From assembly GCF_040409955.1 (NCBI RefSeq), contig NZ_CP123384.1, forward strand, positions 1,470,001 through 1,534,000: a stretch of 64,000 nt of DNA, written 5' to 3'. Origin of the DNA: Salipiger sp. H15 (GTDB lineage: Bacteria > Pseudomonadota > Alphaproteobacteria > Rhodobacterales > Rhodobacteraceae). Positions within the stretch are counted from its first letter, which is position 1. Each line of letters begins with the position of its first letter. A program made the position numbers and the translations under genes. Of this stretch, positions 38,092-48,504 are shown piece by piece. The notes beneath the pieces are model-generated. The model was given only the letters and a program-made list of their open reading frames with translations, was not told where the DNA came from and searched no databases.

Positions 38092-38135
38092 CAAATCCCT
38101 CCGAAGGGATTTGCAAAAGCCTTCGAAGGCTTTTG
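38092..38135. repeat. Tandem palindromes in the rpmD-rplO gap
   Basis: CAAATCCCT CCGA AGGGATTTG (38092-38113) is followed at once by the 22-bp perfect palindrome CAAAAGCCTTC/GAAGGCTTTTG (38114-38135). I recall similar paired palindromes from intergenic regions of related bacteria. It may be a mobile palindromic element or a bidirectional terminator. Confidence 0.6.
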
Positions 38136-38215
38136 CGCGCTAACCAATTCTTCACACCATTTCCCCGAAACTGCATTTCCAATTCCGCGCCATGGCGGCA
38201 GGCCGGGCTAATCCC

Positions 38216-38244
38216 TTGCACCGTGCCGCGCCGGACGCTATACG
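38216..38244 (+). promoter_or_regulatory. Predicted promoter of rplO-secY-adk
   Basis: TTGCAC (38216-38221), a 17-bp spacer and TATACG (38239-38244), 106 bases before the rplO start. The -10 sequence is identical to that of secE and rpsL. Confidence 0.65.
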
Positions 38245-38349
38245 CCCCCGGTGGCCGGCTTTCCGAGTCTGGCCGCGAATCCTTAATCGTCTAATGCCGT
38301 GGTTGCTCCATCCGTCGCTTGGGGGGCACATCCGGCAAGGAGAAGCGAC

Positions 38350-38814
38350 ATGAAACTGCACGAACTGCGCGACAACGAAGGCGCAACCCGCACCAAGAAA
38401 CGCGTCGGCCGTGGTCCGGGCTCCGGCAAGGGCAAGACCGGTGGCCGTGGTATCAAGGGTCAGAAATCCCGTTCGGGCGTGGCCATCAACGGCTACGAAG
38501 GCGGCCAGATGCCGCTCTACCAGCGTCTTCCTAAGCGCGGCTTCAACAAGCCCAACCGGAAGTCGTTCGCCGTGGTCAACCTCGGCCTGATCCAGAAGTT
38601 CGTCGAAGCCGGCAAGCTCGACGCCGCTTCGATCAACGAAGACACCCTCGTTGCTTCGGGCCTCGTGCGCCGCAAGCTCGACGGCATCCGCGTTCTCGCG
38701 AAAGGTGATGTCACCGCCGCCCTCACCATCGAGGTGACCGGCGCTTCGAAGGCCGCTGTCGAGGCGGTCGAGAAGGCAGGTGGCGCGCTGAAGACCGCAG
38801 TCGCGGCTGAATAA
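38350..38814 (+). CDS. rplO: 50S ribosomal protein L15
   Basis: L15 (154 aa) is a late assembly protein of the large subunit. The Gly/Lys/Arg-rich N-terminal extension ([28 protein letters not shown], about 20-45) and the C-terminal globular domain are typical. The start at 38350 (MKLHELRDN) has AAGGAG before it. secY follows 109 bases later, after a hairpin. Confidence 0.98.
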   Translation: MKLHELRDNEGATRTKKRVGRGPGSGKGKTGGRGIKGQKSRSGVAINGYEGGQMPLYQRLPKRGFNKPNRKSFAVVNLGLIQKFVEAGKLDAASINEDTLVASGLVRRKLDGIRVLAKGDVTAALTIEVTGASKAAVEAVEKAGGALKTAVAAE

Positions 38815-38868
38815 GCGGGTTGTGAGCGGCCGCTGTGCCGCTTACATAAGGCCCCATGTTTTCCACGA

Positions 38869-38908
38869 ACGCCGCCGGAGCCGGAAAGCGCCCCGGCGGC
38901 GTTTCGTC
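38869..38908 (+). terminator. Hairpin between rplO and secY
   Basis: ACGCCGCCGG / CCGGCGGCGT (38869-38902) with a 14-base loop and TTCGTCT after it. It is probably a partial terminator, since secY follows at once. Confidence 0.5.
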
Positions 38909-38923
38909 TGAGAGAGGACCCTC

Positions 38924-40284
<1,361 letters not shown>

Positions 40285-40288
<4 letters not shown>

Positions 40289-40929
40289 ACATCATTCTTC
40301 TTGGACCGCCTGGCGCAGGCAAGGGCACCCAGGCGCGCATCCTCGTGGACGAGCGCGGCATGATCCAGCTTTCGACCGGCGACATGCTGCGTGAGGCCAA
40401 GGACAGCGGCACCGAGATGGGCAAGAAGGTTGCCGACGTGATGGCTCGCGGCGAACTCGTCACCGACGAGATCGTCATCGGCCTGATCCGCGAGAAGCTC
40501 GAGGCGGACCCCGCCGCCGGCTACATCTTCGACGGCTTCCCGCGCACGCTGAAGCAGGCGGATGCGCTGGCGGACCTGCTCGAGGAGCAGGGGCAGAGCC
40601 TCGACAAGGTGGTCGAGCTGCGGGTGAACGACGATGCGCTGGTCGAGCGCATCACCGCCCGCTCCACCTGCGGCAGCTGCGGTGAGGTCTACAACGACAT
40701 CACCAAGCCGATCCCCGCGGATGGCAAGTGCACGGTCTGCGGCGGCACCGAGTTCAAGCGGCGCGCCGACGACAACGCCCAGGCGCTGCAGAAGCGCCTG
40801 ATGGAGTACTACAAGCAGACCTCGCCGCTGATCGGCTACTACTACGCCAAGGGTCAGCACACCCGCGTCGACGGGCTGGGCGAGATCGGCGACGTCAAGG
40901 CGGCGATCGCCGAGAAGCTCGACGCCTGA
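40285..40929 (+). CDS. adk: Adenylate kinase with zinc-binding lid
   Basis: Adenylate kinase (214 aa) interconverts ATP + AMP and 2 ADP in the cytosol. The P-loop GPPGAGKGT is at residues 8-16, and DGFPRTLKQ is near 83-91. The lid has Cys129, Cys132, Cys149 and Cys152, a four-cysteine zinc site absent from E. coli Adk but common in other bacteria. It overlaps secY by four bases. A large hairpin lies after the stop. Confidence 0.98.
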
Positions 40930-40939
40930 GTCGGACCTC

Positions 40940-40980
40940 CCCCGGGACCGCGCCTGCCTGCAGGCGGGCGGGTCCCGGGG
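40940..40980 (+). terminator. Large hairpin after adk
   Basis: CCCCGGGACC / GGTCCCGGGG (40940-40980) with a nested GCCTGC / GCAGGC stem. It has no T run and could be a protective mRNA end or a Rho-associated signal. Confidence 0.55.
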
Positions 40981-41047
40981 AACCCCGCTTCACCGGATCT
41001 GCAATGCGGACCGCCGAAGCGCACCGGGGCAGCGCCCCGCATCCCCC

Positions 41048-41440
41048 TCAGCTCGCCACCGCGATCTCGCGCAGCCGGTCGAAGACCAGCGAGACGTTGC
41101 GCCCCTCTCCCGCGAAGCGGCGGTCGAGAAAGGCGCGGTCCTCGGGCGGAAGCGTTCCGTAACACATGCTCCAGCTCGCGAAGCTGCGGATCGGCACCAG
41201 CCGGTTGATCCGCTCGGTCACCGCGAAATGCCGCGGGTCGCGGCTGATCTCCTCGAAGAGCCCGCGCACCGTCTCCTTCGCGCCCTCCAGCACCTGGCAG
41301 AATCCGGTCTCCTCGCGCAGCAGGCAGCCGGTGATCCCCAGCAGCCGGTTGCGGGTCAGCGCCCCGGCGAGGATCTCGAGATCCGAGGCATGGCCGCGCG
41401 GCTCGCTCGAGCGGCTGGTATAGAGAAGCTGGTAGATCAT
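41048..41440 (-). CDS. BLUF-domain blue-light sensor protein
   Basis: A 130-aa protein made of a single BLUF domain, which binds FAD and senses blue light. The key residues are Tyr7 (LLYTSRS), Asn31 (NRLLGITG) and Gln49 (FCQVLEG), with the Trp90-Ser-Met92 pair near the flavin as in AppA. A short C-terminal extension (about 95-130) has no output domain, so it must act on a partner. The ATG at 41440 gives the usual start MIYQLLYTS. It lies between adk and rpsM on the opposite strand. Confidence 0.9.
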   Translation of the reverse strand: MIYQLLYTSRSSEPRGHASDLEILAGALTRNRLLGITGCLLREETGFCQVLEGAKETVRGLFEEISRDPRHFAVTERINRLVPIRSFASWSMCYGTLPPEDRAFLDRRFAGEGRNVSLVFDRLREIAVAS

Positions 41441-41604
41441 GCGGCGGCACAACCTGCTGACCCGGTGCCATTTCCCCGCGAAGGGGAGGGGGAATTGCGC
41501 CGCGCCGCGGCATGGACCGGCCGGATCGTGATCGGGGGGAGGGTTGTCGTGGCCTTCATGAAACGGTAAACGGGTGGCCTCGGTGAATGGTTCCGAAATG
41601 GGTC

Positions 41605-41768
41605 TTGACGCCCTTTCCGAATCCTCATACCCACTCCCATCTCTTACAGAGACTCAGTTTGTGAGGCGGGCCGCGCCTGTCTTGCAGATTACCTCATCAG
41701 CGGAAGGCCCGGAGGCGCGCGCGCATTCCGGGCTCATGTTGTGAAAAAAGGTTCTGGAGCTACGGAAC
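41605..41768 (+). promoter_or_regulatory. Promoter candidate and structured leader of rpsM
   Basis: TTGACG (41605-41610) with a weak -10 CATACC (41626-41631, 15-bp spacer). Downstream are GCCCGGA / TCCGGGC (41707-41733) and GGTTC / GAACC (about 41749-41768), just ahead of the ribosome site. In E. coli the leader of this operon binds S4; rpsD is not in this window, and such control here is inference. The whole gap 41441-41789 has no other gene. Confidence 0.4.
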
Positions 41769-41789
41769 CGCAACGAAAGGAATAGACAC

Positions 41790-42158
41790 TTGGCACGTAT
41801 TGCCGGCGTTAACATCCCGACTAACAAGCGGGTGCCCATCGCCCTGACTTACATCACCGGTATCGGCCCGACCTCGGCCAAGGCCATCTGCGAAGCCGTG
41901 AACATCGACGCAACCCGTCGCGTGAACGAGCTTTCGGATGCCGAAGTACTGGCGATCCGCGAGCACATCGACGCGAACTACACCGTCGAAGGCGACCTGC
42001 GCCGTGAAGTTCAGATGAACATCAAGCGCCTGATGGACCTCGGCTGCTACCGCGGCCTGCGTCACCGCCGCAACCTCCCGGTCCGCGGTCAGCGGACCCA
42101 CACCAACGCTCGTACCCGCAAGGGCCCGGCGAAGCCGATTGCCGGCAAGAAGAAGTAA
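41790..42158 (+). CDS. rpsM: 30S ribosomal protein S13 (TTG start)
   Basis: S13 (122 aa) contacts the P-site tRNA and the large subunit. The start codon is TTG at 41790, read as [14 protein letters not shown], with AAAGGAA upstream; no in-frame ATG gives this conserved start. The C-terminal basic tail ([25 protein letters not shown]) is normal. rpsK follows after 13 bases. Confidence 0.97.
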   Translation: MARIAGVNIPTNKRVPIALTYITGIGPTSAKAICEAVNIDATRRVNELSDAEVLAIREHIDANYTVEGDLRREVQMNIKRLMDLGCYRGLRHRRNLPVRGQRTHTNARTRKGPAKPIAGKKK

Positions 42159-42171
42159 GGGAGGCTGACCA

Positions 42172-42564
42172 ATGGCACGTGATACCCGTCGCGGAGGCAA
42201 GAAGAAGGTCTCCAAGAACATCGCCGCTGGCGTGGCGCATGTTAACTCGTCGTTCAACAACACCAAGATCCTGATCTCGGACGTGCAGGGCAACGCGATC
42301 TCCTGGTCGTCCGCCGGCACCATGGGCTTCAAGGGTTCGCGTAAGTCGACCCCCTACGCTGCCCAGCTCGCCGCCGAGGATGCTGGCCGCAAGGCTCAGG
42401 AACACGGTGTGAAGACGCTGGAAGTCGAAGTTCAGGGCCCGGGTTCGGGTCGTGAATCGGCTCTGCGCGCACTGGCTGCAGTGGGCTTCAACATCACGTC
42501 GATCCGCGACGTGACGCCGATCGCTCACAACGGCTGCCGTCCGCCGAAGCGTCGTCGCGTCTGA
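42172..42564 (+). CDS. rpsK: 30S ribosomal protein S11
   Basis: S11 (130 aa) lies in the platform of the small subunit near the E site. The conserved HVNSSFNNT and [17 protein letters not shown] lie near residues 23-31 and 46-62. The C terminus PPKRRRV is typical. It is followed by a 115-base gap and rpoA. Confidence 0.99.
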   Translation: MARDTRRGGKKKVSKNIAAGVAHVNSSFNNTKILISDVQGNAISWSSAGTMGFKGSRKSTPYAAQLAAEDAGRKAQEHGVKTLEVEVQGPGSGRESALRALAAVGFNITSIRDVTPIAHNGCRPPKRRRV

Positions 42565-42679
42565 TCGGACTTACTTAAGGGGTGGGGCCTCGCCATGTGC
42601 GCGGGGCCCTGCCCTCGTCATTTCAACCTCGGGCGTCCGCGCCTTTGGACATGGGGCACGGACTGGAATGGAGGGACGC

Positions 42680-43696
42680 ATGATCCACAAGAACTGGGCT
42701 GAACTTATCAAGCCGACCCAGCTGGAGGTTCGCCCCGGCGCCGATCCTACCCGCGTTGCGACCCTCGTCGCCGAACCGCTCGAGCGTGGCTTCGGCCTGA
42801 CTCTGGGCAACGCGCTGCGTCGGGTCCTGCTGTCGAGCCTTCAGGGTGCGGCAATCACCTCCGTGCAGATCGACAACGTTCTGCACGAGTTTTCGTCGGT
42901 CGCCGGCGTGCGGGAAGATGTCACCGACATCATCCTCAACCTCAAGGGCGTGGCTCTCCGCATGGAAGTCGAAGGCCCGAAACGCCTCTCCCTGACCGCC
43001 AAGGGTCCGGGCGTGGTGACGGCTGCCGACATCACCGAAACCGCCGGCATCGACGTGCTGAACAAGGATCACGTGATCTGCCACCTCGACGAGGGCGCGG
43101 ATTTCTACGTGGAACTGACCGTCAACACCGGCAAGGGCTACGTTTCGGCTGACAAGAACAAGCCGGAAGATGCACCCATCGGCCTCATCCCGATCGACGC
43201 GATCTACTCGCCGGTCAAGAAGGTGGCCTATGACGTGCAGCCGACCCGCGAGGGCCAGGTTCTCGACTACGACAAGCTGACCATGAAGGTCGAGACCGAT
43301 GGTTCGGTCACGCCCGAGGACGCGATCGCCTTCGCAGCGCGCATCCTGCAGGATCAGCTGTCGATCTTCGTGAACTTCGAAGAGCCCGAATCCGCCGGCC
43401 GTCAGGACGACGACGACGGTCTCGAGTTCAACCCGCTCCTCCTCAAGAAGGTGGACGAGCTGGAACTCTCGGTGCGTTCGGCAAACTGCCTCAAGAACGA
43501 CAACATCGTCTACATCGGCGATCTCATCCAGAAGACCGAAGCCGAGATGCTCCGCACCCCGAACTTCGGCCGGAAGTCGCTCAACGAGATCAAGGAAGTG
43601 CTGTCCGGCATGGGCCTGCACCTCGGCATGGACGTCGAGGACTGGCCGCCGGACAACATCGAAGACCTGGCGAAGAAACTGGAAGACCAGTTCTGA
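42680..43696 (+). CDS. rpoA: DNA-directed RNA polymerase subunit alpha
   Basis: RpoA (338 aa) dimerises to start RNA polymerase assembly, and its C-terminal domain contacts activators and UP elements. The N-terminal domain (about 1-230) includes [24 protein letters not shown], and the C-terminal domain (about 250-330) includes [16 protein letters not shown]. The start at 42680 (MIHKNW) has GGAGGG before it; an ATG 12 bases upstream is possible but less well placed. Confidence 0.98.
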   Translation: MIHKNWAELIKPTQLEVRPGADPTRVATLVAEPLERGFGLTLGNALRRVLLSSLQGAAITSVQIDNVLHEFSSVAGVREDVTDIILNLKGVALRMEVEGPKRLSLTAKGPGVVTAADITETAGIDVLNKDHVICHLDEGADFYVELTVNTGKGYVSADKNKPEDAPIGLIPIDAIYSPVKKVAYDVQPTREGQVLDYDKLTMKVETDGSVTPEDAIAFAARILQDQLSIFVNFEEPESAGRQDDDDGLEFNPLLLKKVDELELSVRSANCLKNDNIVYIGDLIQKTEAEMLRTPNFGRKSLNEIKEVLSGMGLHLGMDVEDWPPDNIEDLAKKLEDQF

Positions 43697-43709
43697 GCCA
43701 TCCGCGACC

Positions 43710-43744
43710 GCACGGGGTGTGCATGACATGTGCATGCCCCGTGC
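43710..43744 (+). other. Hairpin between rpoA and rplQ
   Basis: GCACGGGG / CCCCGTGC (43710-43744), with TGCATG repeated in the loop. There is no T run; a processing or stabilising structure between rpoA and rplQ is likely. Confidence 0.5.
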
Positions 43745-43832
43745 CTCGTGAATTCGGGCCACCGGCCCCAAGGTGAGGGTCCCGTACGCAAGGGATCCCG
43801 GACAAAGCAAAACACGTATCTGGAGATAGAAA

Positions 43833-44258
43833 ATGCGTCACGCAAAAGGTTACCGCCGCCTGAACCGTACCCACGAGCACCGCAAGGCGCTGTGGGCAAA
43901 CATGGCCGGCTCGCTCATCGAGCATGAGCAGATCAAGACCACCCTGCCCAAGGCAAAGGAACTCCGCCGCGTCGTGGAGAAGCTCGTCACCCTCGGCAAG
44001 CGCGGCGACATCCACGCCCGCCGTCAGGCTGCCGCGCAGCTCAAGCAGGACATGCACGTTGCCAAGCTCTTCGAAGTGCTCGGCCCGCGCTACGCAGAGC
44101 GTCAGGGCGGCTACGTCCGTATCCTGAAAGCCGGCTTCCGCTATGGCGACATGGCTCCGATGGCGATCATCGAGTTCGTCGACCGCGACGTCTCGGCCAA
44201 GGGCGCAGCCGACAAGGCCCGCCTCGAAGCCGAAGAAGCTCTGGCTGACGCCGAATAA
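43833..44258 (+). CDS. rplQ: 50S ribosomal protein L17
   Basis: L17 (141 aa) lies at the peptide exit side of the large subunit. It starts [24 protein letters not shown], the family hallmark, with GRYGDMAP-type ending (here [13 protein letters not shown]). The C-terminal tail is Ala/Glu-rich, as in related alphaproteobacteria. It is the last gene of the alpha operon and is followed by a strong terminator. Confidence 0.98.
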   Translation: MRHAKGYRRLNRTHEHRKALWANMAGSLIEHEQIKTTLPKAKELRRVVEKLVTLGKRGDIHARRQAAAQLKQDMHVAKLFEVLGPRYAERQGGYVRILKAGFRYGDMAPMAIIEFVDRDVSAKGAADKARLEAEEALADAE

Positions 44259-44285
44259 TTCCATCTCTCCCCGCGGGAGATGACT

Positions 44286-44317
44286 GGGCCCTGCCGGCAA
44301 CGGCGGGGCCCTTTTCC
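44286..44317 (+). terminator. Terminator after rplQ
   Basis: GGGCCCTGCCG / CGGCGGGGCCC with a GCAA loop (44286-44311), then TTTTCC. It ends the ribosomal super-cluster. Confidence 0.9.
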
Positions 44318-44348
44318 GTTTGCCGGCGCGGATGGTTGCGTCGGTTTT

Positions 44349-44376
44349 TGAGTATTTTGGGAAAGATGAAAGAGCG
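44349..44376 (+). repeat. Dispersed intergenic element, copy 3 (short)
   Basis: GAGTATTTTGGGAAAGATGAAAG, related to the ATTTGGAAAGAGAAG core of copies near 21007 and 54268. It sits in the gap between rplQ and the dehydrogenase gene. Confidence 0.45.
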
Positions 44377-44492
44377 GCGGCGGCGGGCGCGCTGTCGCGA
44401 ATATGATCGATTGCGCCGCAAAACTGCTTGCGGATGAAGGGGTTGCGTAGCTAGGTGCGGGCAAGCGAACCCCCAGCAGGAAGGACAGGGAC

Positions 44493-45623
<1,131 letters not shown>

Positions 45624-45654
45624 GCCGCGCGCCGGTCGGACCGGCATGAAAATT

Positions 45655-45683
45655 CTCCCGGCGGGCGCCTGGCTTGCCGGGAG
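45655..45683 (+). terminator. Hairpin after the dehydrogenase gene
   Basis: CTCCCGGC / GCCGGGAG (45655-45683) without a T run. It is a possible transcript end before the K+ channel gene. Confidence 0.45.
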
Positions 45684-45731
45684 TCCCGCGCCACCCTATA
45701 GCTTCTTTATGCCGGAACGGGGAACGCGGAC

Positions 45732-46499
45732 ATGGGCCTGCGCGACAAGCTGAGGGAACTCTACGAGGGTGACAGCGACGAGGCGCACCGCTTCCGCTAC
45801 GTGCTGCTCGGCTTCGACATCTTCACCGTCCTCTTCGTCATCGCCACCTCCTTCACCTCGCATGGCCGCATCGTCGAGATCTTCGACATCGCCTTCGGCC
45901 TGGTGATCCTGGCGGACTTCCTCGCGCGGCTCTGGATCGCGCCGAAGCGCCCGGCCTTCCTGTTCAGCCCGGCGACGCTGGCCGACCTCGTCTCGATGGT
46001 GTCGTTCCTCGCGCCGCTGGCGGGGGAGGGGCTGGGCTTCCTGCGGGTGCTGCGCACGCTGCGGCTCCTGCACACCTACCAGCTCAGCAAGCGTCTGCGC
46101 GAGGATTTCCGCTTCTTCCGCCAGAACGAGGACGTGCTCGTCGCGGTGGTCAACCTCATGGTCTTCCTCTTCGTGATGACCGGGCTCGTCTACGCGCTGC
46201 AGTACAAGACCAACCCCGACATCAACAACTACGCCGACGCGCTCTATTTCACCGTGACGACGCTCACCACCACCGGCTACGGCGACATCACCCTCGAAGG
46301 GTCGTGGGGCCGGGTGATCTCGGTCGTGGTGATGATCTGCGGCGTCACGCTCTTCCTGCGCCTCGCGCAGGTGCTGTTCCGGCCGCCGAAGGTGCGCAAG
46401 ACCTGCGAGACCTGCGGGCTGCGGCTCCATGACGCCGACGCCATCCATTGCAAGCATTGCGGAGAGATCATCCGCATCGAGACCGAAGGACAAAGCTGA
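45732..46499 (+). CDS. Voltage-gated K+ channel-like protein with C-terminal zinc ribbon
   Basis: A 255-aa six-span channel. S1-S4 occupy about residues 20-118, with a short charged S4 (RVLRTLRLL, Arg105/108/111). The pore has the selectivity filter TGYGD (181-185), followed by S6 (about 195-215). After S6 comes a cytosolic double CxxC, C225-x2-C228 and C240-x2-C243, that looks like a zinc ribbon instead of the RCK or cyclic-nucleotide domain common in such channels. It is the first gene of an operon; the GNAT gene overlaps its stop (TGATG). Confidence 0.85.
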   Translation: MGLRDKLRELYEGDSDEAHRFRYVLLGFDIFTVLFVIATSFTSHGRIVEIFDIAFGLVILADFLARLWIAPKRPAFLFSPATLADLVSMVSFLAPLAGEGLGFLRVLRTLRLLHTYQLSKRLREDFRFFRQNEDVLVAVVNLMVFLFVMTGLVYALQYKTNPDINNYADALYFTVTTLTTTGYGDITLEGSWGRVISVVVMICGVTLFLRLAQVLFRPPKVRKTCETCGLRLHDADAIHCKHCGEIIRIETEGQS

Positions 46500-47002
46500 T
46501 GAGCGAAACGCTCGAGTTGCGCGCCTATGCGCCCGAGGACGCCGAGGCGGTCTGGCAGATGCTGGAGCCTGTGTTCCGCGCCGGCGACACCTATGCCATC
46601 GACCGCGACATCTCGCGCGAGGCGGCGATCGCCTACTGGACCGGGCCCGAGCGCCGGGTCTTCGTGGTGTCGGACGGCGACCGGCTGCTCGGCACCTACT
46701 ACATCGTGCGCAACCAGAAGGGCGGCGGTTCGCATGTCTGCAACTGCGGCTACGTCACCGCCGCCGAGGCGCGCGGCCGCGGCGTGGCCCGGCGGATGCT
46801 GGCGCATTCGCTGGAGATCGCGCCGAAGCTCGGCTTCCGCGCCATGCAGTACAACTTCGTGGTCTCGACCAACCGCCGCGCCGTCGACACCTGGCAGCGC
46901 GCCGGGTTCGAGATCATCGGCCGCCTTCCCGGCGCCTTCCACCACCCCGAGCAGGGCGACGTGGATGCGCTGGTCATGTACAAGACGCTTGCGGGCAACT
47001 GA
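46499..47002 (+). CDS. GNAT-family N-acetyltransferase
   Basis: A 167-aa protein with the GNAT fold. The acetyl-CoA-binding loop is AEARGRGVARRML (about 85-97, pattern R-G-x-G-x-A), and the last strand region TNRRAVDTWQRAGFEIIGRLP is near 122-142. The substrate is unknown. It starts at the ATG overlapping the stop of the channel gene by one base and has AAGGA upstream. The NYN gene follows after 18 bases, so the three are probably one operon. Confidence 0.88.
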   Translation: MSETLELRAYAPEDAEAVWQMLEPVFRAGDTYAIDRDISREAAIAYWTGPERRVFVVSDGDRLLGTYYIVRNQKGGGSHVCNCGYVTAAEARGRGVARRMLAHSLEIAPKLGFRAMQYNFVVSTNRRAVDTWQRAGFEIIGRLPGAFHHPEQGDVDALVMYKTLAGN

Positions 47003-47020
47003 CCCGCGAAGGAGTGGACC

Positions 47021-47728
47021 ATGCGAGAAGACACCCGCCTGCTGGCGGTCCTGATCGACGCCGACAACACCTCGCCGAAATACGCCAAGGCGATCTTCGA
47101 CGAACTGGCCAGCATCGGCGAGGCAAGCGTGCGGCGCTGCTACGGCGATTTTTCCAGCCAGCAGATGGCGGGCTGGTCGAAGATCGCCGCCGAGTTCGGC
47201 CTCGTGCCGCACCACCAGCCGGCCAATACCGTGGGCAAGAACGCCAGCGACATCGCGCTGGTGATCGACGCCATGGATCTCATGCATTCCGGCCGGTTCG
47301 ACGGTTTCGCGCTGGTGAGTTCCGACAGCGACTTCACCCGGCTTGCGAGCCGCATCCGCGAGCAGGGGCTCGATGTCTTCGGCATGGGCATGCAGAAGAC
47401 CCCCGACGCCTTCCGCAAGGCCTGCAAGCGGTTCATCTTCCTCGAGAACCTCGACAGCGCGCCGGAAAAGGCGGCGGGCATCAAGCCGCAGAAATCCGGC
47501 AGCCTCGAGGATGCGCGCAACCTGATCTTCACCGCCATGGACGCGATCGACCAGGAAGACGACTGGTACACGCTCGGCCAGCTCGGCCAGTTCATCACCG
47601 CGGCCAACCCCGATTTCGACACGCGCAGCTACGGCAAGCGCAAGCTCTCGGACCTGGTGGACGAGCTCAAGGTCTTCGAGACCAAGCGCGGCCCGGGCAA
47701 CCAGATGCTGGTGCGGCGGCTCGACTGA
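47021..47728 (+). CDS. NYN-domain protein (LabA/DUF88-like) with OST-HTH/LOTUS-like C terminus
   Basis: A 235-aa protein. The N-terminal NYN (PIN-like) domain, about 5-145, has the acidic residues expected of an RNase: LIDADNTS (Asp13, Asp15), then SDIALVIDAMDL and LVSSDSDFTRLA. It is predicted to cut or bind RNA. The C-terminal part (about 160-235) resembles an OST-HTH/LOTUS RNA-binding module (YGKRKLSDLVDEL). GAAGGAG lies before the ATG. It is the last gene of the channel/GNAT operon. Confidence 0.85.
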   Translation: MREDTRLLAVLIDADNTSPKYAKAIFDELASIGEASVRRCYGDFSSQQMAGWSKIAAEFGLVPHHQPANTVGKNASDIALVIDAMDLMHSGRFDGFALVSSDSDFTRLASRIREQGLDVFGMGMQKTPDAFRKACKRFIFLENLDSAPEKAAGIKPQKSGSLEDARNLIFTAMDAIDQEDDWYTLGQLGQFITAANPDFDTRSYGKRKLSDLVDELKVFETKRGPGNQMLVRRLD

Positions 47729-47735
47729 GCCCGGC

Positions 47736-48353
47736 TCAGCAGCCGTAGCGGGCGAGGAAGGTGGCCACCGCGCCGTCGACGGTGCGGGCGATCTCGGCCT
47801 CGCCCGGCGCCTCGGCCACGCCGAAGACGCAGCGCGTCCAGAGACCGGCCTTGCAGAGCTCGGTGAACTGGTCGGCGGCGAGTTCCAGATCCTCGACATC
47901 GACCTCGCCGCGCTCCCGGGCGGCGGCGAGGTAGTTCACCAGCTTGCTGTGCATGGTCATCGGCCCGCTCTGGTAGAATTGCCGGCCAAGGTCGGGAAAG
48001 CGGTCTGCCTCGGCGATGCAGATGCGGAAGATGCGCTGTCCCATCTCCGAGAGCACGAACTTCAGGAAACTGCGGGCGACCAGCGGCAGCACCGCGGCGG
48101 GCGGCTGGCTCGGGTCGATGGTCAGCATCGCCTCGTCGGCCTGCAGCGCGCATTGCCGGCTGGCCATCTCCATGAAGAGCAGGCGCTTGTCGGGGAAGTA
48201 GCTGTAGAGCGTCGCCTTGGAGACACCCGCCGCGCGGGCGATGTCATCCACGTTGGCCCCCTCGAACCCGTCGCGCAGGAAGACGCTGCGCGCACCTTCC
48301 AGCACCTGTTCGAACTTGCGCCCGCGGCGCACGCCGGCCGTTTCGGTCCCCAT
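47736..48353 (-). CDS. TetR-family transcriptional regulator
   Basis: A 205-aa regulator. The N-terminal DNA-binding domain (about 15-60) has the TetR helix-turn-helix: VDDIARAAGVSKATLYSYFPDK near 35-56. The C-terminal half binds an unknown ligand. The start at 48353 has AGGGAG upstream; a longer frame to 48377 would run over a palindrome. It is divergent from mbfA and has an operator-like inverted repeat on its own -10 region, so autorepression is likely. Control of mbfA is possible but not shown. Confidence 0.88.
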   Translation of the reverse strand: MGTETAGVRRGRKFEQVLEGARSVFLRDGFEGANVDDIARAAGVSKATLYSYFPDKRLLFMEMASRQCALQADEAMLTIDPSQPPAAVLPLVARSFLKFVLSEMGQRIFRICIAEADRFPDLGRQFYQSGPMTMHSKLVNYLAAARERGEVDVEDLELAADQFTELCKAGLWTRCVFGVAEAPGEAEIARTVDGAVATFLARYGC

Positions 48354-48364
48354 CAGGCAGCTCC

Positions 48365-48406
48365 CTTGTCCGGACAAGCTTAAACCGCACGGTTCAGTTC
48401 AGGCAA
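48365..48406 (-). promoter_or_regulatory. TetR gene promoter with operator-like palindromes
   Basis: On the minus strand, TTGCCT (48401-48406), a 16-bp spacer and TTTAAG (48379-48384) form a promoter. AACCG-CA-CGGTT (48383-48394) overlaps it and fits TetR operators. A second, 14-bp perfect palindrome CTTGTCCGGACAAG (48365-48378) lies between promoter and start codon. Confidence 0.55.
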
Positions 48407-48439
48407 GCAAGATACCGGAAGCAGGGGCATTCTGACGGC

Positions 48440-48480
48440 TTGCCTCCGCGGCAGGGACCGATAGATTGGAATCGTTCTAA
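48440..48480 (+). promoter_or_regulatory. mbfA promoter with Irr-type iron control element
   Basis: TTGCCT (48440-48445), a 16-bp spacer and TAGATT (48462-48467). TTGGAA-TCG-TTCTAA (48466-48480) matches the Irr box pattern TTnGAAnnnTTCTAA known upstream of mbfA in other alphaproteobacteria. It overlaps the -10, so Irr would repress in low iron. Confidence 0.65.
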
Positions 48481-48504
48481 AGTATCCGAAGGCCCGGAGG
48501 CCCC

